This document shows, in pieces, positions 24,573-35,809 of a DNA stretch of 64,000 nucleotides. Below the pieces are notes generated by a model. The model worked only from the letters and a program-made list of their open reading frames with translations. It was not told where the DNA came from and did not search any database. This stretch comes from Ptychodera flava (lineage: Eukaryota > Hemichordata > Enteropneusta > Ptychoderidae), in assembly GCF_041260155.1 (NCBI RefSeq), contig NC_091928.1, forward strand, positions 44,055,637-44,119,636, written 5' to 3'. The stretch's first letter is position 1; every line of letters starts with the position of its first letter. The position numbers were made by a program, and so were the translations under genes.

Positions 24573-26243
24573 TCAGGTTGCAACACTCAACAATAGTTTT
24601 ATCAGGAATTGCTTGCCTCAATATTGTGAAGGAGGGAGTGAGAGAAAGAAAATGTGCCACAGAAAGAAACATTCAGATCAAACTTCATCAGAAAATCACA
24701 TTTCCCCACAATGGTAGAAGCTGATGTTGGGTTTATGTAAAAATTATGGAGACTTTGTGGTGTTCACAATGCCTCACGTATACTGAAATCAACTTTTCAA
24801 TTTTGGCGTGTTCAATGTTGTTGCAGAATTTGGGAGGAATTTTTAGAGTCGCATACACCAGTCTATCTGAAATTTTTAATTATTTGGTACTCTGTAGATG
24901 TCCAAGTTTGAATGGTGATTTTAAATTGAAGAGGGGTAGATAAGATTTAGCCAAGACAAACGTTGAGTGAAAAATTGCCATTTTCAACCCTAGAAGTGTG
25001 TAAAACTCACTTGTAAGATGGCAGTGCACCAGTTATCTTTCAGTTATAGCTCGCAGCTTGCTTTAATCACGTTCAGGTCAAGTCATTCAAATCTGTGTAA
25101 AATTCAAAGGACTGGTAAGCTCTCTGTCATTGAACTCACTGTCACTGACTGTCACTGACTGTCAGGTTAAGTCTGTGAAAAAATCCCCCAGTTTGTATGC
25201 GATAGCAGTAGAAGTCTGAGATGTGTCATGTTTATACGTATGTGTTCGGAGACTTCCAATGTTGAAGTCTGTTGAACCATGGACATTGTATTCATTGCTA
25301 ATTTGTACATACTTAGTAATGGGTAAACCCAGCAGGAAAATGGTAGCCCTGATGTGCAGCATCTCGTAAGCTGTTATGCAATTGGGTGGCGAAATCTAAC
25401 AGTTATAATTAAATAATACAAATAGACTCCCTAAGTTGCTGTGAATAGTGACAATCGACCAATCAGATATAACCTTCCGAGCACGATGCACATCAGCTGG
25501 AATGGTAAAGTGAATAATTTAACATGACCTCTGTGTGGAATACCAGGTGTAGCAATGGTGAATCTGCTACTTTTGAAGCCATGATCACAGAGATCTTTCT
25601 CTGAACTGTTGTTACCCTGAAATGTACACAAGAAGCTCTCAATGTCCAGAGTGTATCTTAATTCACAATTCAAGTCAACACAAATATAAGGCTGAAAATC
25701 TTTGCTTACCTTCATGGGAGAGGCCAGATTTATGAACAAGGAAAGTCGTACATGAAAAACCAAAAAAAATCATTCCGATAATTTAATCTAATGAACTTGT
25801 TTAAACTGCCTGGTTAAATCATAGTTTGAACTCTTCATTCAGATGTTTTCATTCTGATTGAAAATGACAGATGTAGTAGATTCTGTGTAAAAAATTTATA
25901 AATATTGCACTTCTTGTGATGACAAGCAGCGTCTGAGACTGTCAAAATGCACCATCGGCAGTACCAACACAGATGTTCAATTGTTAAGGATGTGCGGGAT
26001 ACCATCTACTGAGGGAGGTGTGTGCCCATGAGTGTTCTGGGTACAGTCGACCTTGGGATTTGTGTACAGTGGGTATTTTCTGGGTACCCTCAACCCTGGG
26101 ATGTGTGATCATGATTGTTCTGGGTAACATCAAAGTTTGGATGTGTGCCCATGTGTGTCCTAGATATCAGCCCAGGGATGTGTTGTATACTGATCATGTG
26201 GAGATTTTAGCTGTTTGTTGTAGATGCTTCTGCAGTATTTTGC
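24573..26243 (+). other. Presumed TIF1 3' UTR and downstream DNA
   Basis: No new gene seen after the TIF1 stop. The 3' end of the transcript cannot be placed, as no canonical AATAAA stands out close to the stop. A short TGTCACTGAC tandem occurs near 25135-25165. Confidence 0.5.
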
Positions 26244-26247
26244 TTAA

Positions 26248-26585
26248 AGGGATACAGTCATAGGAACTGCGCTTAACCCTTTCACCACCATGGTTTGGTC
26301 GAAATCCATCGTTTTCTATTGTAAAGTTGGACCTGTTTACAGGGAATTGGGGGTGAAAAGGTTAAAGGTCAAATGGGACCCATATGACCAATGTAAACGC
26401 TGTATCCAAGGTACTATGCTGATTGATGAAACATAATACGTTTGTCATAATCTACATCGTTTTTGTCATAATCTACATCGTATAACTTAAATGTTGCAGC
26501 TATGATGATGAGGTGCATCTAGCACGAAATACATTGTTTGTAAACAAGAAACTCACACAGGCGCAGTTCCGATGATGGTTTCCCT
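26248..26585. mobile_element. TTAA-flanked inverted-repeat element, family E, copy 1
   Basis: TTAA lies at 26244-26247 and 26586-26589. Terminal inverted repeats read AGGGATACAGTCATAGGAAC at the left and, at the right, AGTTCCGATGATGGTTTCCC on the plus strand. The interior matches copies at 29464 and 2825. A small TTAA-bounded palindrome is inserted at 26277-26361. Confidence 0.75.
26277..26361. mobile_element. 85-bp palindromic element nested in E copy 1
   Basis: Bounded by TTAA at 26273-26276 and 26362-26365, with ends CCCTTTCACC and GGTGAAAAGG. The E copy at 29464 lacks it but has a different insertion at the equivalent TTAA. Confidence 0.65.
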
Positions 26586-27162
26586 TTAACAACGCCTTGT
26601 TTGTGCTGTTGTAAAAGACATTCGAATGTGGCTTCTAAGTCATAGTATCAGAAATGCATAGAAATGCATACATTTGTAAGTTACCCTTGTCTGTTCATTT
26701 GTGTGCCAGTTCCATATACTCACGGAAATGGTGTTGAGGCAACATTTTTCTTAAAGTGTGAAATATATTTATATATGCAGATAAAGAAGTGAAGCAATTG
26801 ATGTTTTTTAAAATCATTTTGAATATATTTTCATCAATTTATGTAACGCTCTTTAAAGATGGTATAAATTTTAATTAAATTTATAGAGCCAAGCTGTTTC
26901 CTTAATTTCAAATGATTGCTGCAGTTTGCAGTGTCAAGTTGTGCTGTCCGTTTTATGTTTCCCTTCCAGAATTTTGAATTAGTACGTTCATTCTGATAAA
27001 TTGTCTCATAATTTCCTGCCGCAATTTATGTCAGTGTTTCTTCAAGGGCCATAAATTCATATCAAAATAATTTACCACATGTCATTGTCTTCACTAGCAA
27101 ACAGGCAGTACCTGTTGCTTCCAAAGATGGTTTTATTTTTGTGTAATTTGATTTTTTTTTAA

Positions 27163-27491
27163 GGTAGAATGTGCCTCAGGGACAGATATTCTAACTCAAA
27201 CTTTTACAACACTTTTCTATTTTACCACTTGTTGGGGCTCATTATGGTGTTAGAAAAAAATTTCACCACTGTAGTTTTTTGAAAATCAAAAATTTGATTT
27301 TTCTCCATAGAGTTAAAGAGGGATGGCCACCACTTTGAATTTCAAATCAGTCAATTTGAAGTAATTTATGTCCCTAGTACCAAACTTTATACGGTGAGCC
27401 CCGATTTTTATTCTTGATTTTGAAAGAGATTTGCTGAAAGATTCGTTTAGGAACGTTTGAGCAACAGTCCACTTGCGAGGTGCATACTACC
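27163..27491. mobile_element. TTAA-flanked inverted-repeat element, family A, intact copy
   Basis: Perfect TTAA flanks at 27159-27162 and 27492-27495. Terminal inverted repeats are GGTAGAATGTGCCTC and GAGGTGCATACTACC. The interior is shared with 32991, 40932 and 45749. A TTAA target duplication is typical of piggyBac-type non-autonomous elements, although the termini are not the classical piggyBac ones. Confidence 0.8.
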
Positions 27492-27495
27492 TTAA

Positions 27496-29459
27496 TTAAA
27501 TACAAATAGTACTTCTGAGCGAAACTTCAATTATCAGATGAAATTCTCATAACTGTACTGGGTTGATTCGAAAGTGTGATCGAACAATTGGGCTTACAGA
27601 ATCTATTCGAAGTTACTTGTTGGTCTTGGCACACTTACCAATTTTTGATATTTCAGTGATATTGAAATCTCCATTCGTTGTATACCAATAGTTCCAAAGA
27701 TTTACTACCAAGATGGCACACATTTGTCTGAGAAATTCTTTTCAAATGTTATGTTCAGTAGTGTTGACATGCAAAGAATCAAGTTTCTGTGTGAGTTGTA
27801 AATTTCTGTCCCGAATTTTTCTGATGCTAGCAACTCTTCAAAAATAGACCATAAAAATACTTATAGTGGTCAAAGAAGAATTGTGAAAATGAGCCAAAGA
27901 AAAATATCTTCATGAAGCACTTTTATATTATATTACCGTAAGATTTGTAAGAATTCTTACAATCATACTCAGATACTGAAGTCAATTTCTTATCATTTTA
28001 AATTGTGAAGTTGGACTGACTTTCTGAAGGTTGTGTTCAGTGAATATACACTGTTGAAAAAGACCTCTTTTTCTATCGTCTTTGAAAAGCCACTTAGTTA
28101 GAACTTTCATTCTCTCCTCATTTGCCAAAGAAAATATATTATCTTTAATTTGCTGCCAGTGTTGTTGTGTTGTGACAAAATATTGAGAGTAGTAGCCATA
28201 GAAACCATGTAAATACTTCCACACAAATTTCACTGTTGTGTTTATTTAGTAGAGAACTGCAATAATCACAGACCTTAGTACTATGAGTAGACTTATCTTT
28301 TTCACCTGCAAACATTGGCACAACCTTGATGTTTTCAAGCGTGGTAGAACGGAGTTTAGCCTGGCATTTTGGTCAGTGCTGAATTACAAATACAGAAATC
28401 TCAGACCACCTGTGGAGGTGTAGACTGTAGAGGAAACAGAACTGATCCAAACTTTTGTTAGTATTTCCTATGTGACTGGCTGCCTTTATTATTTGTTCCT
28501 TTACGTGGATTGGCAGCCACATTGTAACACACAGCTAAAACAAGTGGACTCTTTTTCAGTCTAGCACCCTTAGCCACAGAACTTAATATTGTGCACACAC
28601 GCAGGTCTGCTGTACGACTGTAGTTGCCAGGAGTTCTCTCTAAGATCACCTGCGGGGGCCAAATGTAACAGTGCACCTAGGTACAAAAACACAACCACAT
28701 TACACAAACTCTTACAACATCTCCCCACTTCGGGCTTCAAAGCACCATGGTCTACTTTATGGGTAGACATTTGGTGAAGACATGTCGACAAATAGGTTGT
28801 ACCAAGAGCCTAGAGGGAGGGCAGATGTTAGGAGTTTGATGTCCCTCTTGTAAGCGGTACCCTGCTAGAAAAATTGGTGAGACTGAACAATTCTGGACCC
28901 ACATCGAACAATATTACAAATCTCCACAAACCTAGGTGGTCAAGTTGCTTCACATAGCTAGGGGAGCCCCCCTAAGAAAACCTGATTGTTTTCATAATGA
29001 AAAACAGCAGGCCCAGTATGTGTCAGTTGAGGTGAATAATGATAATAGTGTATCATAATGATTTCTTATATCATGAAGAAACATTTCAGACACATCGCAT
29101 GAAAAACTCCAAGTTACCTTGTTATGATTTTACTTAAACATCTATGCTATATTTATCTCTTTTGTATTTATAATACTTTAAATATATTTTGCACTCATGT
29201 ATTTAGAGGCAAGGACTATATTAGTTCACAATAAATGCATTCTCGCATTCTTTTTAATATCAACTTGTGGCGTGAGTTTGAATGTTTGGGACATGCATCG
29301 TGAAGTTGAAAACTTAGTTTATGAAATGTATTTATTTATTTATTCTGTCATCCAAAAGGCCAAAGGACGGTCCAATTACAGGGTCAGATACCCACCACTT
29401 TGTCAGCCAGTGGAAACGAGGTGTAAAGTGTCTTGATCTAGAGCACAACACTATAGTCT
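27496..29459. other. Intergenic DNA, no supported gene
   Basis: Three overlapping short frames at 28458-28791 on both strands have no recognisable family or splice context and look like chance. Confidence 0.55.
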
Positions 29460-29463
29460 TTAA

Positions 29464-30299
29464 AGGGAGTTAGTCGTCGGAACTGCTCTTAAAGGGGAAG
29501 TTCACCAAGGATGATTTTAACATATGTGCTAGCTTTGTGGTCACTTACCCTGGAAAAGCTATTTTCGCCATTTATAACTCGCAAGATTTTTTACAAAAAC
29601 CGATAGAAATAGTACAGGAAGTTGCCCATGTAATTTGAATCATGGGAAAAAGCGCCAAACTTGGAGCTTGCATAATGTGATATGGAAGGGACCATTTTCC
29701 CGTGGGTATGGCATTGTCCACTCACCTATGCTTAAACCAGGCTGTGCGTATTTACATAACTTTTGTTTATACCGAGTATCCTTGCATAGACGATGATTCA
29801 CTTATAATAAACTGTCCACTGTCAGATTTTGTGTTGCTGTTTACTACTGTGTTACTGTGAGTTGACAATGTGGGGGCCATACCCGTCCGGAAATGGTCCC
29901 TTCCATATCACGTTATGCAAGCTCCAAGCTTGGAGCTTTTTTCCCATGATTCAAATTACATGGCAACTTCCTGTACTATTTTTATCGTTTTTTGTAAAAA
30001 ATCTTGCCAGTAATAAATGGTGAAAATAGTTTTTCCTGGGTAAATGACCACAAAGCTAGCACATATGAAAAAATCTTCCTTGGTGAACTTCCCCTTTCGC
30101 TATAGGGACCCCTAAGACCAATGTAAACACTGTATCCAAGGTTCGTTGGCGATTGATGAAAGTTAAAACATGTTGGTCATAATGCACATCGTAAAATTTA
30201 AATGTTGCAGCTATGTTGTAAGGCTGCATCTACATATTGCAATCGTGCATGAAATACATTGTAAACAAGAAAGTTGCACATGCGCAGTTCTGCCGACTT
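29464..30299. mobile_element. Family E copy 2, interrupted by a foldback element
   Basis: TTAA at 29460-29463 and 30300-30303. The left end (AGGGAGTTAGTCGTCGGAAC) and the right part (30098-30299) match E copy 1. The two halves are separated by the 607-bp foldback at 29491-30097. Confidence 0.7.
29491..30097. mobile_element. 607-bp foldback element with arms of about 210 bp
   Basis: The left arm from AAAGGGGAAGTTCACC and the right arm ending GGTGAACTTCCCCTTT are inverted copies for about 210 bp each (29491-29700 and 29885-30097) around a 190-bp centre. Inserted at a TTAA (29489-29492) inside family E copy 2. Confidence 0.85.
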
Positions 30300-30316
30300 T
30301 TAACTCTTCTCAAAAT

Positions 30317-30918
30317 CAAGGGTACAACTGGTAAATTTCATGAATTTCGCAAAATCATCACAAAACATGTTTTGAAGGCTAATATACCGATTTTTCTTAA
30401 TTTTGACCTTGACCTAGAATTTGGAGTGGAAAGTAGAGCTGTTCGTAACTGCCCTCCAACTGGCATACATGGAAAATATGCCCTTCCACTGAATTTCGAT
30501 GCCCACTGCCCTCCGTATAGTCTGCCCGCTCCCCACAACAATTCAAGCTTCCCGCTGCCCTCTCCCCACTACTGAAATTCCCTATTGCCAACTAGATTCC
30601 CAGTAGGCAACCCAAATCAACACAAAACCATGCGAGCAGTTAGCAGTATACATTGGAACATTGCTCCCCTCTAAGTTAGGCGCTTTATTTCTCCTCAAGT
30701 TCCATCAACCACGCCGCTTTCCTTCCCGCCACGTATTTTACGGTGCCCACTGTCAAAAATTTTGTCCCCGCCCGCTGAAAGTAATGACATTTCTTCCCCG
30801 CCCACAGTAAATATCGATATTTTCTCCCCGCCCGCTGATTAGTTTTGAAATTTGCCCGCCCGCTGAAAAACGTCGCACGAACACCTTTTTGCACGAACAG
30901 CTTAGTTGGCGGCACCCG
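30317..30918. mobile_element. Family C element, second copy (about 600 bp)
   Basis: Closely similar end to end to 33560-34156. Its right terminus TTGGCGGCACCCG matches the other copy, while its left terminus is diverged. The CCCGCC-rich interior yields only artefactual open frames on both strands. Confidence 0.75.
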
Positions 30919-31551
30919 AGGGTAGGGGTGTACGCCGAAAGCTAACGAGAGCAGCAATTAACCAGCGCTAGCAAGGGTTGAAACGTCACCATCACCTCAT
31001 TTGATTTTAATCAGATGTCTAACATACTTTGCCCCCCCCCCCCCCAAAGAAATGCACAAGACTTTGGACTTGGCCCGTGTGGACGTTTTTGTGTTATCTA
31101 TGATATGTTTGAGCTGATATTATTGCTGTTCAGGGGACATTTTTGACTGGTTTCTTCTCATTGATACACACATCAAAGCGTAGGCGTCATAGGAAATATG
31201 CAAAAAACGAAAGCATTCTGAATAACTTTCGTTCAAGATTTCTCTGTAAATGGTCATTTTACATCAAGTCGTTGATGGAAAAGATATTATTTTGCCATCG
31301 TGAGTTGTTCGTTTCTTATTAAAATTGATCGGGCAACTTTTCTGTATTGGCTTTTCTGCATTTCGTGTCACTCACAGCCATTTCAAAATTAGGTTCGAGT
31401 CTTGACATTTTCCGCAGATCTAGTCTTTTTAAACTAGTAAAATGAATTGTTTTAGTCATGATTTGTATGTTGGTATGTTCACCGTATTTGTTTGTTTGTT
31501 TTGGGTTTTTTTACTTGTTTGTTTTAAATGTTTCACATGGTCGCGCGCATG
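30919..31551. other. Short intergenic stretch, nothing supported
   Basis: Contains a poly-C run at about 31034. No gene, RNA gene or bordered repeat is recognisable. Confidence 0.5.
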
Positions 31552-31750
31552 TAACACGATTGGAACTAATTTGGGATAATTGGATATCGTTAATCAGCAA
31601 ATGTAAACGCATCTACTTTTCCTTTTTGCAATTCACTTGTTATGTGTGATTTTTAATATCTCTACTTTCAGCTATATATCACGTATCACTTTTGATCAAT
31701 TTGAACAATAAAAAGATCCAATTATCCCAAATTACTTCCAATCGTGTTAT
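31552..31750. mobile_element. 199-bp inverted-repeat element
   Basis: The ends TAACACGATTGGAACTAATT and AATTACTTCCAATCGTGTTA are inverted copies extending about 36 bp through a shared GGGATAATTGGAT core. Size and structure fit a MITE. No second copy in this window. Confidence 0.75.
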
Positions 31751-32421
31751 AATGTGTGCATAGGCAGCCAGCTGGCCGGTTTTGAGTAAACCAGAGTTAT
31801 TTCTACTCACACTATACTAGGTAATTTAAAAGGTGTATAATTCTCAGGGAACAGTCGTGACAGCTGTTCACAACTGCCCCCCCCCCCCGCCCACCGGTTT
31901 TCCACTCTCCCCACTTCCTGCATGGAAACATTCCCGTTGCCCCTCTCACATTACAAGAACTAATTGCCACATGATCTTACCCTCCTCATCGACTCCTATG
32001 CTCCTCACCTCGAAAGCCGAATCCCAATCTGAGCTTTCTTCCCAGTTACCCGCTCAGCAAAAGGGAAAAATCCCCGCGCCCGCCACTGATGACAAAAAGT
32101 ACGCCCTCCCGTAAAGAAACCGCTTACGAATACTATTTTCGCAAACGGCATTCAACCGCTGTGTGTCTCCGAGTGTGCATGTGTTTTATAATCATGGCTT
32201 TATTCTATTCCCCTCTATTGTAAACTTCAAGAAAATAGAACGAAGCAATGCACGACCACAGGGTATGCAGGCAGTATTCGTACAAGTTATGAATGTGATC
32301 AATAAATGTCATGTATTAAACTTTTTGTCATCATACAAGTCTTACCTGTGGCGCATGTATGCCCATTACTGGTCATCTCTGAAAAGTATTTCAAAGAAAA
32401 CAGTTTATATTTCTTTATTAA

Positions 32422-32622
32422 CTTCCCTAATGCCCTTCATTAATTTGCTCTGCCGATCAACGCTGGCGGGGGTGGGGGGGGGGACTTACCACCATGACCG
32501 AATAACTGGTTAGCAGCTCATAAGGTCCGTCTTTCACCTTATGAGCTGCTAACGAGTTATTCGGTCAGGGCGATAAGCCCCTGCGCTGGCGATCGCCAGA
32601 ACAAATTAATGAAGGGGATTGG
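32422..32622. repeat. 200-bp hairpin with a long inner stem
   Basis: Outer arms CTTCATTAATTTG and CAAATTAATGAAG enclose an inner stem in which a TTAGCAGCTCATAAGGT arm pairs with ACCTTATGAGCTGCTAA around a 9-nt loop (about 32506-32559). It overlaps the end of a 116-residue open frame that I do not accept as a gene. Confidence 0.7.
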
Positions 32623-33294
32623 GGAGGGTAATTAAGAGCTGTAAACCGTTTTCTTGAAATACTGTGCAGTGATAGCGAGGGTAAAGTAATACTCACAAGC
32701 GCGTGCGCCCTCAATGATATTTTGTCGACACAGAATCGTCTTCCGAATCGGGGAAAATTGCGAAGGAAATGGTTTTAACTTCAGTCTTTTTGGCCGAATT
32801 TTCTCAAGTTAATGTGCCAGCAGGCAGAACAAAACGACGACAAACCGGAGAAAGTTGTAAATGGAAATTTAATGTACGCTGTCATGACTTGTTCGTTTCT
32901 ATCGTGGTTTTTTTTCAAAAAGCAAAACAAATAAATAAACAAACAAACGAAAGAACAAAACATGAAGATTGCAGGCGAATATGTACTTAAGGTAGAACGC
33001 GCCGCCTCGGGGACAGATATTCGGACTCTCAAACTTGTACAGTTCTTTTCTGATTTACCACTTGTGGGGGTTCATTTCAAGAGTGGTGAAAGAAAACTTT
33101 GTATCGGCTTAGTTTTTTTCGAAATTCGAAAATTTTATTTTTTTTCCATAGAGTTACCACAGGAATACCGACCATTTTGAATTTTGAATATCGGTAAAGC
33201 TTGAGTAATTTCCTTCTCTAGTACTAAAATTTGCATGGTTACCCCCAATTTTTTTCTTGATTTTGGAAGAGAATGGTTAAAAGATACCTTAAGG

Positions 33295-34883
33295 CCAAAA
33301 AAAAAAAAGCTGTTCAACGGGCGGGATGACTTCAAAGTTGGGTAGGTAGGTCGGATTTTGTTTTGATTTTTTTTGGGTTTTTCTTAAACAAACAGAACAT
33401 ATAATATAAACACTTTTTGCGTGTTTCATGCTTTTTCTTAGTCACATAACATATACTGGATATGTTGTTTAGTACGTTCATGATTTTTTCAATTTTTTGT
33501 TGACATGGGTTGGTTGTCTCAGAACAGCTTCTTTGCCTTCACTTCTACAGTTCAATCTACAGGTGCCGCCAACTGGTAAATTTCATGAATTTCTCAAAAT
33601 CATCACAAAACCTGTTTTTAAGGCTGATATACCGATTTTTCTTATTTTTGACCCTGACCTAAAACTTGGAGGGGAAAGTGAGAGCTGTTCGTAACTGCCC
33701 TCCCACTGGTATACACTGAAAATGTGCCTTCCACTGAATTTTGATGCCCACTGCCCTCCGGTATCTACAGTCTGCCCGCTCCCACTCCCCACAACAATTC
33801 AAGCTCCCTGCTGCCCTCTCCCTACAACTGAAATTCCCCATTGCCAACTAGATGCCCACTATGCAACCCAGATCAACACAAAACCATGCAAGCAGTTAGC
33901 AGTATACCTGGAACATTGCTCCCCTCTAAGTTATAGGTTCTATTGAGCACGCCGCTTTCCCCTCCCTCTACGTATTTTCCGGTGCCCACTGTCAAAAATT
34001 TACTCCCCGCGCGCTGAAAGTAATGAAATTTCTTCCCCGCCCACAGTAAATATCGATATTTTCTCCCCGCCCGCTGATTTGTTTTGAAATCTGCTCTCCC
34101 GCTGAAAAACTTCGCACGAACACCTTTTGCACGAACAGCTTCGTTGGCGGCACCTGAATCTAATGGAGTTAATTTCTGTGTTGGTGTAACCAGCGGTATG
34201 AGCACGGTGCATTCCAACCAAAACTCGCGACTCAGAAACTGACGGGTCAGCCCCGGGGATGTCCGGGGTGACGTCGTCGAGCGAGGGGAGCGAAATTAGA
34301 CCATTCGTCCTGTGTCGAAGTCAAACAAATATCACAAGGTTGACTCGTTGTGCATTCTCGACAACGGAAACACATGCAAATCATGTCCGTCCTGCAGTGA
34401 GAACTGCTGCTTACAATCACACATTCGATAGGAGAAAGCCATGACGAAAATCGGAACGAGTGATGACTCAAAGAACAATAAAGAATTTTCAAGGAACATT
34501 GAAAATAGGAACACTAGAAAATATAGACTGTACAACCACTCGGACGTGAAATAAACGCCGGTGAAACAATACAGTACAGAGTGTCTAAGCTATACGGAAC
34601 ACGTGGCGTAATAGTTTATTTCCCACGGCGTATTAACCCTGCCCTTCACCTTGACCAAATGTTTGTGATGCGCTTCCACCTTTACTCTTCAAATCATAGC
34701 CTGTATCACTCAAGTCAATGTTATCGAAAATGTGAAGGTCATTCATCTTACAGACAGATGTTCACTGAATAACATCTCCGCGTTTCTTCAGATTCGTAAA
34801 GATTTCGGGAAAAAAAAGAAAAATGTGGAGTGGTCCAAATATGGGTCGGTCGGGCCCGTTGAACAGATAATTTTTTTTTCTCG
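33295..34883. mobile_element. Family B element (about 1.59 kb) nested in family A
   Basis: Termini CTGTTCAACGGGC (33310-33322) and GCCCGTTGAACAG form an inverted repeat, each preceded or followed by an A/T homopolymer. Flanks read CCTTAAGG at the left and CCTAAGG at the right, a probable 7-8-bp target duplication. Contains family C at 33560-34156. I recognise no transposase. Confidence 0.7.
33560..34156. mobile_element. Family C element (597 bp) nested in family B
   Basis: Terminal inverted repeats CAGGTGCCGCCAA and TTGGCGGCACCTG, with a perfect flanking duplication AATCTA on both sides. The second copy is at 30317-30918. Non-autonomous, class uncertain (CAGG ends recall hAT, but the 6-bp duplication does not). 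Confidence 0.8.
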
Positions 34884-35462
34884 CCTAAGGAAAGTTGAGC
34901 AAAAGTTTAACCCTTTCACTTTCGAGGCGCATACTACCTTCAGGAAGTTGATAACATTTTTTTTCGATAATTTCAGTTCCAAGGAAGGAAAATCGCAATT
35001 AAATTATGACCCGGTTAGCAAGGACGTCTACAAAATTACATTGTAGGATATTTTAGATCAGAATTTAGTGGATTGGTTGACAAAATAAAGAATTCGCAGG
35101 ACAAAATCGATTTTAGTGTAGGAATTGATATTCGGAAACATAACGTTCATTTTGGTCTTGTAATCAGCGAAGGTGCGCCATGAGTTTTGTTGAAAAGTAC
35201 GTTTGCGAAACAACCCCCTACCCGTAGTCTTTGTATGGAAATGCAGACTTCTGCCATTGTTGAATCCGAGATATGCCTAAGGCACTGAAAGAAGTATCTG
35301 ATTGCAGATACGCTTTTTGAAGGTCACGCACGGAAAATATGACACATACTTCATTCGGTTACTCAAAATGGGGAAACGATGCGACATGTATATCGACAAC
35401 TTACAAAATGTTTCTAGTGAACACCTATGACCTGGTCATGAGGGCTATAGCGCTCGATTATA

Positions 35463-35809
35463 GGCAAAAAAATAAATAAATAAACTGTGCTGTTCCGAAA
35501 ATAGGGTAGGTAGGTCGGCAGGGATTTTTTTCCAAAATATTTTTATTTTTAAATATGAACTTTTCAAGGGTTCAGTGCGATCAAACACTGGTTCCAGAAA
35601 AACGTATCATACATATAAAGGAATAAAAACATAAAAGACGTCCTCGTTCAAGCAAAAATCAAATGCCAGGTAACGAACACGTGATTTTACGGTTTTTTTC
35701 GTTCTTTTTTTTTACTACCGTGTTTATGTAGCTCTAAAAAGTTCAGGGTCGGCAGGCAAAAAATAGGGTAGGTCGGGTTATCGGAACAGCACAATTTTTT
35801 TCTTTGGCC
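35463..35809. mobile_element. 347-bp inverted-repeat element related to family B
   Basis: Inverted termini contain GTGCTGTTCC and GGAACAGCAC, each beside A/T homopolymers and a GGGTAGGTAGGTCGG motif also present at the left end of family B (33338-33355). Confidence 0.7.

Larger units (their letters stand above)
32991..34938. mobile_element. Family A element interrupted by a 1.6-kb insertion
   Basis: TTAA at 32987-32990, then GGTAGAACGCGCCGCCTCGG. The right terminus GAGGCGCATACTACC ends at 34938 (flank TTCA, one change from TTAA). The left part (to about 33294) and right part (from about 34884) together reconstitute the layout of the 45749 copy. Confidence 0.75.

Noticed and set aside
30237..30591. 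Overlapping frames on both strands in a Pro/Cys-rich stretch
   Set aside because: They fall in a family C element and are mirrored by the second copy at 33583-34217 with different frames intact.
32163..32513. 116-residue plus-strand frame
   Set aside because: It ends inside the 32422-32622 hairpin, has no recognisable domain and no splice sites in place.
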